Position numbers and translations under genes: made by a program. The notes under the pieces were generated by a model. That model was not told the DNA's origin and searched no databases. It saw only the letters and a list, made by a program, of their open reading frames with translations. Below are positions 1-8,000 of a stretch of DNA of 36,620 bases, piece by piece. Every line of letters begins with the position of its first letter. Positions within the stretch are counted from its first letter, which is position 1. The DNA is from a virus: positions 1-36,620 of IMG/VR virus record IMGVR_UViG_3300012920_000110, one strand, 5' to 3'.

Positions 1-123
1 AGAAGATGCTACGCAACAATCACCGTTGCCAAGCATCGTTACAAGTGCATCAAGGTCCGCAGGTCTGATGCAGCAGAACTACTTCACGCCATGTGGCAGG
101 AGAGCAAGAACCCAACCAAGTAA
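1..123 (+). CDS. 3' end of an unidentified gene (partial)
   Basis: Reading frame 1 is open from the first base of the window to a TAA at 121-123, giving the last 40 residues of a protein that begins outside the window. The fragment is basic and ends in SKNPTK. The next gene starts four bases after the stop, the same tight packing as the rest of this block, which supports it being a real coding end and not chance. No family can be assigned from so short a tail. Confidence 0.55.
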   Translation, partial: RRCYATITVAKHRYKCIKVRRSDAAELLHAMWQESKNPTK

Positions 124-127
124 ACCA

Positions 128-301
128 ATGGACATAGAAGCAATCATATCAGACGGGCCGCGAGCCTACGCAAACTGGACACAAGCAGACATCGACCGCG
201 AGCTGCACGAGTATCACCAATGGCTGGACGAGCAAGCCGAAGAAGCTCGACGGGCAATGGATGAAGACACCGAGTATATCAAATCACAAGAAACCAGATA
301 A
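128..301 (+). CDS. Small acidic helical protein, 57 aa, unknown function
   Basis: I start this gene at the ATG at 128, just after the stop of the upstream partial gene; a longer in-frame version starting at 26 would overlap that gene for most of its extra length. The 57-residue product is highly charged and acidic (EEARRAMDEDTEY near the C-terminus) and looks entirely helical. There is no Shine-Dalgarno sequence. It stops at 301, one base before the next start, so it is probably translated together with its neighbours. I do not recognise the family. Confidence 0.5.
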   Translation: MDIEAIISDGPRAYANWTQADIDRELHEYHQWLDEQAEEARRAMDEDTEYIKSQETR

Positions 302-302
302 G

Positions 303-662
303 ATGTTACTAGCAATCGTAATTACTTCATGGGTTCTCGCAGTAGTTCTCATCCTTAGATTCCTCGCTGTGTCCTGCAAGCCGTATGACAACCCTTTCGA
401 TCTACTCCTTGAGCTGGAGCAGGAAGAGGAGGAGGAGGACTACCTAGACTGGGAGGTGGAGGAGTGCCACCGCTGCGGGGCAGAGAATGTTTTATCCCCT
501 GACGCTTCATCTTGGTTCGACGAGGGGTTCGTTCATGAGTGGGAGGACGCAATCTTTTGCGAGCGTTGCTTCTATGACAAAGGAAAGAACGGGCAACCCT
601 ACCTCACTGACCTCGACGACATGCAGCAGAACCCCTACTCATACCTGCCTCGCGGGTATTGA
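303..662 (+). CDS. Membrane-anchored protein with a Zn-ribbon-like Cys motif, 119 aa
   Basis: The ATG at 303 follows the previous stop by one base and places a clear hydrophobic segment at residues 1-24, read as a transmembrane anchor or uncleaved signal. A run of glutamates follows (about 38-45), then two CxxC pairs (C55/C58 and C86/C89) that could bind one zinc ion as a zinc ribbon. An upstream in-frame ATG at 261 would put charged residues before the membrane segment and overlap the previous gene, so I prefer 303. A membrane-tethered zinc-ribbon protein in an accessory phage block could bind a host protein or nucleic acid, but the function is unknown. Confidence 0.6.
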   Translation: MLLAIVITSWVLAVVLILRFLAVSCKPYDNPFDLLLELEQEEEEEDYLDWEVEECHRCGAENVLSPDASSWFDEGFVHEWEDAIFCERCFYDKGKNGQPYLTDLDDMQQNPYSYLPRGY

Positions 663-671
663 TCCAAAGAA

Positions 672-700
672 TTGACAACGTAAATACGCCAATCTAAATT
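672..700 (+). promoter_or_regulatory. Sigma70-type promoter upstream of the 723 gene
   Basis: A perfect -35 hexamer TTGACA lies at 672-677, followed by a 17-base spacer and TAAATT at 695-700, which matches the -10 consensus at four of six positions. The expected start of transcription is near 707, giving a leader of about 16 bases before the ATG at 723. It sits in the only gap of note (60 bp) in this gene-dense block. Confidence 0.55.
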
Positions 701-703
701 GGC
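688..703. promoter_or_regulatory. Perfect palindrome overlapping the -10 box (operator candidate)
   Basis: GCCAAT (688-693), four bases, then ATTGGC (698-703) form a perfect inverted repeat covering the -10 element of the promoter at 672-700. A dimeric repressor bound here would block transcription. I saw no second copy elsewhere in the window. Confidence 0.4.
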
Positions 704-722
704 ACAACTTGAATAAATAAAT

Positions 723-1139
723 ATGGCAACACCACTGAATAAACCAGTCCACCGCTTGATAGAAATCGGCGGGGAAAAATACCTCGCATCATTAGAACCA
801 GCTATTGACGGGCAGCCCCCGACTTATGCTCTGAGAAAAATGCGGACGAGTAACGTGCATCGAATGAGCATGGAGTCCTTGCTGAATCCTGAACCTGAGA
901 AGGAAACTCACAAGACCAAGGATGAAGAACCTATCCGCAATGTGATGCGACCCACTCACCATAGGTCTATGCAATGGACCCCGCTCCAGCAGAAGCTGAC
1001 GGTGATGGAGGAAATCAAAAGTAAACTCACCGTCTTGGATCTTGAATACAAGTTGAAGGTGGAGATCCTGCAAACTCTGGAGGACATCATTGATATCGAG
1101 CACGAATTGCACAGTGATTCCTGCACCACTAATCCTTAG
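723..1139 (+). CDS. Hypothetical protein, 138 aa, with helical C-terminus
   Basis: This is the first gene after the promoter at 672-700 and starts at an ATG behind an A/T-rich leader without Shine-Dalgarno sequence. The N-terminal half includes a short beta-looking segment (LIEIGGEKYLASLEP); the middle is polar and rich in Lys, Glu and Pro; residues from about 88 onward are charged and helical, suitable for a coiled coil. It ends two bases before the nuclease-like gene at 1142, so the two are probably co-transcribed. No family recognised. Confidence 0.6.
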   Translation: MATPLNKPVHRLIEIGGEKYLASLEPAIDGQPPTYALRKMRTSNVHRMSMESLLNPEPEKETHKTKDEEPIRNVMRPTHHRSMQWTPLQQKLTVMEEIKSKLTVLDLEYKLKVEILQTLEDIIDIEHELHSDSCTTNP

Positions 1140-1141
1140 CC

Positions 1142-1726
1142 ATGATACACGTTCATCTGGATGAGCACGACTTAGAGAAGTGCAAGTCCCATGCAAGGCG
1201 GATAGTCTCACACTTTGACAAGTTGAGTTCACTGGGGTCGGGGTCTTACAGCCACAATAATGTAGGCAGCAATCTAGTCGGAGTTAAATCTGAGATGGCT
1301 GTGAAGCATTGGTTTGCGATCAATGGTTTCTACGGAATCAAATGTGGGTATGAGAAGTTTAGATCCAGCAAGGGAGATCTAGGGGTAGAAGGATGGTCGA
1401 TAGAGGTGAAAGGTCTACGCCCCCAGCAATGGGAAGAGCATAAGAGATGCATACCCCCTAAGCAGTTGGACAAGTATGTTCAGAGGAATGCTATGGTAGT
1501 TTGGACTACAACTACTGGAGATACAAAATCTAAACATGTCACAATGCGGGGATGGAACTTTGCTACTGATGTTTACCTCAGAGGCATACCGCGTGTGACC
1601 ATCTGCGATAACGTGGGTCTCGCGAACGATGATGACATGCGAAAGATGGAGACACTCCTGACTACGCTAAGAACTAAGAACCCACATCAGACTGAGCTTC
1701 CCTTAACTCGAACCATAACAATTTGA
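1142..1726 (+). CDS. PD-(D/E)XK endonuclease-like protein, 194 aa
   Basis: The order of residues fits a PD-(D/E)XK nuclease core: a helix glutamate E51 (in VKSEMAVKHW), then D79 (KGDLG), then the E-x-K pair E88/K90 in SIEVKG. Such folds bind Mg2+ and cut DNA in many phage nucleases and restriction enzymes. The remaining C-terminal half carries a beta-rich stretch and a basic tail. The gene follows the 138-aa gene by two bases. Likely roles are host DNA breakdown, recombination or packaging-related cleavage; the substrate cannot be told. It has the same motif order as the 177-aa protein encoded at 28562-29095 but little obvious similarity beyond that. Confidence 0.6.
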   Translation: MIHVHLDEHDLEKCKSHARRIVSHFDKLSSLGSGSYSHNNVGSNLVGVKSEMAVKHWFAINGFYGIKCGYEKFRSSKGDLGVEGWSIEVKGLRPQQWEEHKRCIPPKQLDKYVQRNAMVVWTTTTGDTKSKHVTMRGWNFATDVYLRGIPRVTICDNVGLANDDDMRKMETLLTTLRTKNPHQTELPLTRTITI

Positions 1727-1730
1727 ATAA

Positions 1731-1991
1731 GTGCTAGTGAGAAAAATCAGGAAGGGTTTATACGAAGTTATCGACATGCAGTATAACAACTATCGTGTCG
1801 AGGACTCCACCAGAATTGGTGCCTTCAATAGACCGCACCCCTTCAACAAGATAGGCAAGGCATACAGGTGGGGGATATGGGAGCAAGCCAATGGCGAGTG
1901 GGAATACCTCGACGGCAACCCAACACTAAAAGAATGTCTCGATGTGATAGCCACTTGGGATGCTGCGTCACAACTAGGAAAAGATTTATGA
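1731..1991 (+). CDS. Hypothetical protein, 86 aa, GTG start
   Basis: The reading frame opens with a GTG at 1731, four bases after the preceding stop, and has no ATG near the start, so GTG is the likely initiator. The product is small, aromatic-rich and beta-looking at its N-terminus (RKGLYEVIDMQYNNYRV) with a W-containing central part. Its TGA overlaps the ATG of the next gene (ATGA at 1988-1991), indicating translational coupling. No function recognised. Confidence 0.55.
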   Translation: MLVRKIRKGLYEVIDMQYNNYRVEDSTRIGAFNRPHPFNKIGKAYRWGIWEQANGEWEYLDGNPTLKECLDVIATWDAASQLGKDL

Positions 1992-2176
1992 AGAAGAACC
2001 CAACCGCAATAGCACTACTTGAGTCTTTAGAAAACTACATAATAGATCTCAAAGAATACTTGGATGAACCAATCAATGATGTTGAAGAGATGAGCTACGA
2101 CTTAAAGGACAAGGCGAACGCTTTGCTGGAGGAGTTCAATGACATCATTGGTAACACCCCAACAACTTATGAATAA
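1988..2176 (+). CDS. Small acidic helical protein, 62 aa
   Basis: I start at the ATG at 1988, which overlaps the previous stop as ATGA, rather than at the upstream in-frame start at 1868 that would lie within the preceding gene. The product is mostly acidic helix, with heptad-like leucines (LLESLENYIIDLKEYL) that suggest a small helical-bundle or coiled-coil protein. Its end overlaps the next start at 2169. Function unknown. Confidence 0.5.
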   Translation: MKKNPTAIALLESLENYIIDLKEYLDEPINDVEEMSYDLKDKANALLEEFNDIIGNTPTTYE

Positions 2177-2351
2177 AAAAATAAAACTAAATACAATGCA
2201 GAGAATCCTGCTGAATGACTATCGTCACCAGCAGAGGAAAAAACTAAAGGACCATACAGACCTTGAGCACTACGTCTACTGTCCTCGAACCAAGCAATGG
2301 CATGACAAAGCAATTAATAAAAATGAAATCGTTGTTCCCAAAACAATCTGA
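2169..2351 (+). CDS. Small basic protein, 60 aa, overlapping the helicase start
   Basis: The ATG at 2169 lies just before the stop of the 62-aa gene, an overlap typical of this block. The product is basic, with a KIKL start and a QQRKKLKDH segment, and a short HYVYCPRTKQW part. Its 3' end overlaps the 5' end of the helicase gene in another frame by about 50 bases. The overlap and small size leave some doubt, but the frame is continuous with the coupled gene chain. Confidence 0.45.
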   Translation: MNKKIKLNTMQRILLNDYRHQQRKKLKDHTDLEHYVYCPRTKQWHDKAINKNEIVVPKTI

Positions 2352-3729
2352 GTCTAGAGATTTCTTTTATAGGCATTTGTTGAGCGGAAGGAATACCTTG
2401 GATTCATCGCAGATGGGGACAGGTAAAACTGTGGTAGGCGCACAACTCGCTAAGAAACTTTTAGATTATGAGGGCTTCGGCGACCATTGGTATGAGAGTG
2501 TCGCAGTGATCTGTCCCAAAGCTGTGTTCCCTTCATGGCGAGCAGAGCTGGAAGAGTGTGGTCTCGCAGACCGTGTAAAGTTTATCCTGAATGTTGAGAA
2601 GTTGCGTAGGGGGACCACGCCTTTTGTAAAGAAGGTGGGCAAGAAGAACTTCCGCTGGGATCCTTTAGAGATGCACAACTGCTTGGTCCTCATCGATGAG
2701 ATTCACAAGCTCAAGGGACCGTGGACCCTGAATGCAAACCTATTAGTTGCCCTCGTAAATGACCATATCTTAATACATGGCATGAGTGGAACCCCGTGCG
2801 AGTCTCCTATGGAGATGCGCCCACTGGGATACATGCTTGGGATGCACAACAATAATCAGCCGAAGGTGTCCAGTGCTGGTGGAAAAATACCCAGCTACTT
2901 CCAGTGGCTGCGGGAGATGCGTTGTGAGAAGGGACACTGGGGCGGGTATGAAATGCAAGACCCTGAGTATGCTTTAACTCGTATGCGTAGGGATATGTAT
3001 GGACCCTTCGGGACCACTAAAGGTCTCACCGTTGCCGACTTCCCTGAGTCCTTCAGAGAGAACCGAGTTCTCGTAGACCCCATCGAGTTTACCAACAACG
3101 ACAAGATCGTTAAGGAATATAAGAAACTCAACATGACCGCTGATGAAGTGAAGGCTTATGTCGAGGACGGCAAATCCCCTGACCACATAGTGGATGAGGA
3201 AGACCCCATCATCGTAAAGATCCTGCGAGCAAGACAGCAGTGTGAGCAATACAAAGTTAAGGACATCGCGACGATGGCACAGGACGCAGTGGAAGAGGGC
3301 TATAATGTAGTAGCATTCCTCAACTTCACTGAGAGCTTGCGTGAGTTAGCCACCCTTGTCGGTTGCGAATACATCGACGGCTCAACTCCAGAGGATTTAC
3401 GGAATGAATACATCGATAAGTTCCAGCGAGATGAATCAAACATGCTGGTAATTAATGCCGCAACTGGTGGGACTGGTATCTCACTCCACGATACAATCGG
3501 TAACAGACCCCGCCTGTCTTTGATATCTCCCAGCTTCAACGCAAAAGAGTTTGCTCAAGTGATAGGACGGATACACCGCAACGGTGCTAAGTCTGATGCC
3601 CTGCAAAAGATCTTGCTTTCAGACAATTCCATTGAGGAATACGTGATGGAAGCAATCAACAAGAAACTAAATAACATGAACACCATTCACCACTCGCGCC
3701 CATGCGAGATGAATACAACACATTACTAA
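2302..3729 (+). CDS. Superfamily 2 (SNF2/DEAD-like) DNA helicase, about 475 aa
   Basis: This protein has the ordered motifs of SF2 ATPases: a Q-like LFPKQ element at about 11-15, Walker A MGTGKT (38-43), the DEIH Walker B box (132-135), motif III SGTP, and a C-terminal RecA lobe with FLNFTES, ATGGTG and motif VI IGRIHRNG. ATP hydrolysis would drive movement on DNA or remodelling of DNA-bound proteins. The length matches phage SNF2-type helicases such as those near replication genes. Possible starts are TTG 2263, ATG 2302 and ATG 2323; all keep the Q-like motif, and 2323 has the A/T-rich leader seen elsewhere in this phage. It stops one base before the next gene. Confidence 0.85.
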   Translation: MTKQLIKMKSLFPKQSESRDFFYRHLLSGRNTLDSSQMGTGKTVVGAQLAKKLLDYEGFGDHWYESVAVICPKAVFPSWRAELEECGLADRVKFILNVEKLRRGTTPFVKKVGKKNFRWDPLEMHNCLVLIDEIHKLKGPWTLNANLLVALVNDHILIHGMSGTPCESPMEMRPLGYMLGMHNNNQPKVSSAGGKIPSYFQWLREMRCEKGHWGGYEMQDPEYALTRMRRDMYGPFGTTKGLTVADFPESFRENRVLVDPIEFTNNDKIVKEYKKLNMTADEVKAYVEDGKSPDHIVDEEDPIIVKILRARQQCEQYKVKDIATMAQDAVEEGYNVVAFLNFTESLRELATLVGCEYIDGSTPEDLRNEYIDKFQRDESNMLVINAATGGTGISLHDTIGNRPRLSLISPSFNAKEFAQVIGRIHRNGAKSDALQKILLSDNSIEEYVMEAINKKLNNMNTIHHSRPCEMNTTHY

Positions 3730-3730
3730 T

Positions 3731-4096
3731 ATGAAAGAACCTGAAAACACAACCGCAACAGTTATCCAAATTGAATCCCCTATCATGGGTGATGAACCCA
3801 TATCAGTTGCACTCAAAGCAAAGAGAGACGAACACCCAATGAACCCTTCGGGGTGGAGCATCATTGCTTTCACACCCTCAGCAAGTGTTCGATGTGTCCG
3901 TGCTCACCAACCAACACACCTTACGCTATTCATCAGAAGCATCATAGGTTTGTGTGGACATCGCTTATCTGTTTATGGTTCTTACACTCCTTCAGAGTTA
4001 GGACCAGACTATAACAGAGAGAATGTTTTGTTTAGCAAGATAGAGGAGGGTGTTCACAAGATAACAGAAGGTGAGTTTAATGCGGCACGTAGTTAG
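3731..4096 (+). CDS. Hypothetical protein, 121 aa
   Basis: The ATG at 3731 follows the helicase stop by one base, so the gene is probably co-transcribed with it. The product has an unstructured acidic N-terminus (about 1-35), a central beta/helical part with a short hydrophobic stretch (LTLFIRSIIGLCG), and a charged C-terminus. It ends inside the next gene. I recognise no family. Confidence 0.5.
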   Translation: MKEPENTTATVIQIESPIMGDEPISVALKAKRDEHPMNPSGWSIIAFTPSASVRCVRAHQPTHLTLFIRSIIGLCGHRLSVYGSYTPSELGPDYNRENVLFSKIEEGVHKITEGEFNAARS

Positions 4097-4322
4097 AGCA
4101 GTATACGAAAAGACAACACCTCGCTTACTGGTTCAAGGAGATTACATAGAAGATTATGTGGACCCAGCAACCGTGCGGGTGTTTGCCATCTGGACTAACT
4201 TTGCTGGAGAAGATCTGGTAGGACCAGAGATGGTAGCCAACAACAAGGTTGCAGATAAACTGGCGAACAGAACTGCTGTCTACTTAACTAAACTTATGAG
4301 ATCAAATGGAACTGATCAGTGA
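4080..4322 (+). CDS. Hypothetical protein, 80 aa
   Basis: The start is taken at the ATG at 4080, which gives MRHVVRAVYEK; an in-frame GTG at 4071 is an alternative. The start overlaps the last 17 bases of the preceding gene. The sequence alternates beta (RLLVQGDYIEDYV) and helical segments and has no recognisable active site. Its last 17 bases contain the start of the 31-aa membrane microprotein. Function unknown. Confidence 0.5.
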   Translation: MRHVVRAVYEKTTPRLLVQGDYIEDYVDPATVRVFAIWTNFAGEDLVGPEMVANNKVADKLANRTAVYLTKLMRSNGTDQ

Positions 4323-4401
4323 GCGAGAACTAATAGGAAGCTTATATATTTTATTGGCTTTCCTGTTAGTGACGATAACTCTAATCAAATTTAATCTATG
4401 A
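4306..4401 (+). CDS. Single-pass membrane microprotein, 31 aa
   Basis: A short frame from ATG 4306 to TGA 4399-4401 encodes 31 residues: a charged start MELISERE, then a continuous hydrophobic stretch at about 10-28 (beginning GSLYILLAFLLV) and a KFNL tail. The start lies inside the end of the preceding gene and its stop overlaps the following start as ATGA, so the frame exactly fills what would otherwise be a 75-bp gap. This placement, and a clean transmembrane segment, argue that it is real. It could be a small membrane regulator or an exclusion-type peptide; the function is not known. Confidence 0.5.
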   Translation: MELISERELIGSLYILLAFLLVTITLIKFNL

Positions 4402-4814
4402 ACATAGCGAAACTATTAGAACTCCACGACGAGACTACAAAGAAATGTCGTCATATAATGGAGGTGAAGAACAACGACTACACTGGGGGCAAGGGATCTG
4501 ATGATCCCTTTGCCAACTTTAGATGCTCAACCATCTTGGATGTGCATCCTGTAACTGGAATCCTGATGCGTGTAATGGACAAGATCCAACGCATTAAAAC
4601 ATTCACGAACGATGGGCAACTATCCGTGGCGGGGGAAACAGTTGATGATGCGTGTGAGGATATCATCAACTACGCAATACTAGCTAAGGCTATGCTGCGC
4701 CAAGAACGCGAGACAAAAAAAGAACACCCTCCCGAATCCGAGAGGTGTTCTTATGATAACTATGAAGCATTGAAAGAGACTGTGTCCCAATCAATAAAAG
4801 AAAAGATACTCTAA
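4398..4814 (+). CDS. DUF1599-like (nucleotide modification associated domain 1) protein, 138 aa
   Basis: The product resembles the phage DUF1599/Nmad1 family: a KNNDYTGGKGSDDPFANF loop near residues 24-42, an Arg/Lys-rich helix (MRVMDKIQRIK), and a VDDACEDIINYAIL helix typical of the C-terminal part. Family members are all-helical, related in shape to MazG/dUTPase-like nucleotide enzymes, and are often found with phage base-modification genes; no catalytic activity is claimed here. The start overlaps the upstream microprotein stop (ATGA). The last part of the gene contains the terminator for the opposite strand, and its stop overlaps the convergent gene's stop by four bases. Confidence 0.65.
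   Translation: MNIAKLLELHDETTKKCRHIMEVKNNDYTGGKGSDDPFANFRCSTILDVHPVTGILMRVMDKIQRIKTFTNDGQLSVAGETVDDACEDIINYAILAKAMLRQERETKKEHPPESERCSYDNYEALKETVSQSIKEKIL
4715..4752 (-). terminator. Intrinsic terminator for the leftward late operon, inside the plus-strand gene
   Basis: Read on the minus strand, AAGAACACC (4752-4744) pairs perfectly with GGTGTTCTT (4728-4720), with three further inner pairs possible across a one-base bulge, and is followed by a run of seven Ts (4721-4715). It lies about 60 bases past the stop of the 74-aa minus-strand gene. The T run is only on this strand, so it acts one way. Confidence 0.75.
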
Positions 4815-5035
4815 TATCTTCCCTTCTTCTTAGTAGGGGACATTCTTTTCTCAACCGCTTCGGCGTAAGACATATTGTCTTGCTTCTTAGCGGTTTTCTT
4901 TTTGCCTTTCTTTTTCTTCGGTGAGTGACCGAATCCTTTGCTTTTCATTTTAACGTGCTGTTCGTATGTGTTTGCTTTGTATGCTTTACCATCTTTGTCA
5001 TACATCATGTGTGGTTTGAAGTCTTCTTTTTTCAT
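4811..5035 (-). CDS. Small Lys-rich basic protein, 74 aa
   Basis: The product is strongly basic, with an unstructured KKKKGKKKTAKK segment at about 40-52 and a second KKKGRY tail. It starts with MKKEDFKPHMMYDKDGKAYK. It is the last gene of the leftward block, five bases after the giant gene, so it is probably made with the virion proteins. Such a peptide could bind DNA inside the capsid, but that is inference only. Its stop overlaps the convergent gene's stop. Confidence 0.6.
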   Translation of the reverse strand: MKKEDFKPHMMYDKDGKAYKANTYEQHVKMKSKGFGHSPKKKKGKKKTAKKQDNMSYAEAVEKRMSPTKKKGRY

Positions 5036-5040
5036 AATCT

Positions 5041-8000
5041 TTAATCGTTTAGTGGGACGTATCGTTCGTATTTATTAGAGTAACTATCTACTTTGTTTAG
5101 TCGAGATCTACCTACTTCGGTTTCCATTAACTTGTTTGCTATGAACTTACTTATCACTGGTCTGTTCATGTAGCCGTGGTAGTTCATGTTCAGTCTTTCT
5201 TTGCTCACTCCTTTTGTTTTTGCTTGAGCAAACAGTTCATTCCACGAAACACCTAAGCGATTGTAACCCCGCATAATTCTGCGGAACTCATTGTTGTATT
5301 CCAATCTTCTGTCATAGATCCTGTCATACAGGTTGTAGATCTCTGAGTTTGTCATGCTGTCATTCGTCAGATACCTGTTCATTCTTGAGTTGATCTCCCT
5401 GTATTCTTCTGTGTGATCTCTCAAGTAGGATCTCAATCCGTTAGCTAGATCTACCTTATGTGGTTTAACAGGAGCGAACTCACTCAGGATCATACCAAGT
5501 GGGCTACTTAGAATAGATGTATCGGGTCTGTCTCCTTCCAATGCCTTCCAAGTTCTGCGGAGTTTGTTAAAGGATCTAGGCTCATAAGATTTCTCCCAGA
5601 CATGCACTAATATGTTTTTCATATTACCTGCCCAGTCTTCTTTTGAATCGATGATCCTTTGACCATACTGGTTCTCATTATTGAATACATCTTGAATAGT
5701 CCCTGCCAGAATCTGCTCGTTGTAGTATGGTCTCAGCAACCCAGTGAGGAGTTCTCCCGTTGCTTTAAACGGACTCACCCTGTCCATGAGATTCACTCCT
5801 TCTCTGAAATCGAATAGTGTTTCGAATGATCTGGATACCGCATCCGTTATTACGGAGAAGGGATTCATGTAAGTTAAGTCCAGTGATATTAAGTCCTCAC
5901 CTTTCGCAGCATCCTTCGGAACCATTCCAAAGAATTTGGATACGCTTGGTGGGAAGAAGTAGAACGTGTGATCACGAAGGTAATGGGGCATTCCTTTTCG
6001 CAATGCTTCGTCTTCGTCCTCTCCAATCTTAGCGAACACTATACGAAGGAGAGCAGGAAGGGCGAATGTGAATCCCATAGTTGTCATCATCCCCGACAAT
6101 CTTCGGAGGTAACGCTTTCGCATAACTGGGTTCTTCCTTCCTAGTTCTTTCTCTTCAGCGAGGAGAACAAAAGTATTACCCATAACTCTGGGAATCTCTG
6201 CTGCGAACCTGACGTAAGGCGCAAACAGTAGTCCAGTGGGACTTCTCGATAGCCATTTGATAGCGGGTGGTGCTTGGCTATATGACTGAGAAACCAACTT
6301 AACTTTCTTAGCTGCCGCCCTCTTGAGATCAACTGTAATCTTAGGCTCTTTATTATCATCCAAGATAACTTCCCCCCTACTGTTACGTTCCACCAAGTTG
6401 TAGAGCTTGGAGGTTTTGTCTGCCTCAGCCATTGCAGCTTCCTTTAAGTTGTTAAGCTCAAACTCATACAGACCTATCTTGTAGTAGGCATCCATAGCAG
6501 AAGCCAATCGGGTAGCAGTCCTTACCGCTTTATCGTATGCCGCCTTACTCTTGCCCGTTAATGATTCAGCTTTCTTCGCCAGATTTGCGAGTGAGTTTTC
6601 TACATCAGGTATTGATACTTTAGAAGTAAGGAGATCGCGCAATGCGTTTGCTTCCATCTCATCACCCCAGACATTGAAGGAAGCGAGGACTGTTAGCTCC
6701 GCATCCATCTCTGCTCTCGATCCCATTGCTGCTCGAACGATCATCGAGTTGTTATCTAACCCGATCATTCCTTTAGCAACCCCACCAACTTCTCCAAAGG
6801 CTTTACCCATGCCACCGTAGTAGCCTTGCATTGGACCAAAGAACATGGCGTTGCCCAACATGTTACGCACATAGAAACCTACCGATCCAAGTGTCTTAGC
6901 TGCGAGAGAAAGTCCCGTAGCACGGTGACCATATTGCAAAGCTTTACTAGCCATGTAAGTCATGGCGCTAGATGTTTCTTTAGTTGCAATCTCAGCCCGA
7001 TCTTTAGCAAGCATTTCTTTGAAGTCTTTCGCGACATCGGGGTGGACGTAGTGACCCTTCACTGGGTTCCAATCGGTCTTCCCTTCATCGGTCTTGAACT
7101 TCACGTAGTTCGAATACTTCTGTTGCTCTGGTGGTAGCTCTAAATCTTTGGCTATCTGTTCTGGTGAGATGAGCCAAGGGTTGTCCCCCATAGTTCCATG
7201 CTCAAGAATTCGGTTAAAGAAAGCTTGGTTAGCCATAACTCCAGCCACATGACTTAAAGTATATGCCAAGTTAGTGATCCCACCTTCGTCCCCATACTCA
7301 CCAAGAAGTTTCCTTAATTCAGATGGGACATTTTTCTTAGAGTTTAACTCTTCGACCAGAGATCTAAGTGGACCACCTGTAAATTTCTTTTGGTTGAGCA
7401 TGATGCTTCGCCCACCATCTGCTTGTTGGAAGATGTCTATCTCCGCAGTGACACCCTTCTTCTCGTAAGAGTTGATGAACTCTATCATCATCTCTTTACC
7501 CTTTGTGTTTGCTGTAGATCCTTTTGATTGTAGATCTAGCTCTACGTTTGTGGTTGCATCAGCCTTAGATAGACCTTGTCTCATTTGCTCCTTTATATGG
7601 AACTCCATGTATCTATCAGCAAAGAAGTTTATTGCGTCTTGTCTTATCTTGACATACTCAGGATCGGTAGACTCCCGTATTGTTTGTAGGAAATCATTGT
7701 CCTCAAACATACGATACCTTCTTGTGATGTAGATGCCACGGTTCCCATCGAAAGTAGCTTCGAATAGGTTCTCGCCCGAAACAAAATCGCTGAACAACTC
7801 ATTACCTTTTGCGGACAACTCGTCTGTGAGTTTACGCATATCGAGGATCAGCTTGTGTGCATCTGGTGAAAGCGCCATCAAATCCTTCAGTGCCTGATTC
7901 CTGTCAGCTAAAAGCTCATTGTGGTTCTGCTTCCTGAGTTTGTTCGCGGTTGCTACCTTTTTCTGTTCAGCAAGATCCAGTAAAACATCCCGTTGCTTTG

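Noticed and set aside
4491-4510. Perfect 8-bp inverted repeat AAGGGATC-TGAT-GATCCCTT
   Set aside because: It lies well inside the conserved GKGSDDPF part of the DUF1599-like gene and has no T tract after it, so it is explained by coding.
4490-5600. Avoidance of GATC or AGATCT sites as an anti-restriction sign
   Set aside because: Several such sites are present in this stretch, so there is no sign of avoidance.
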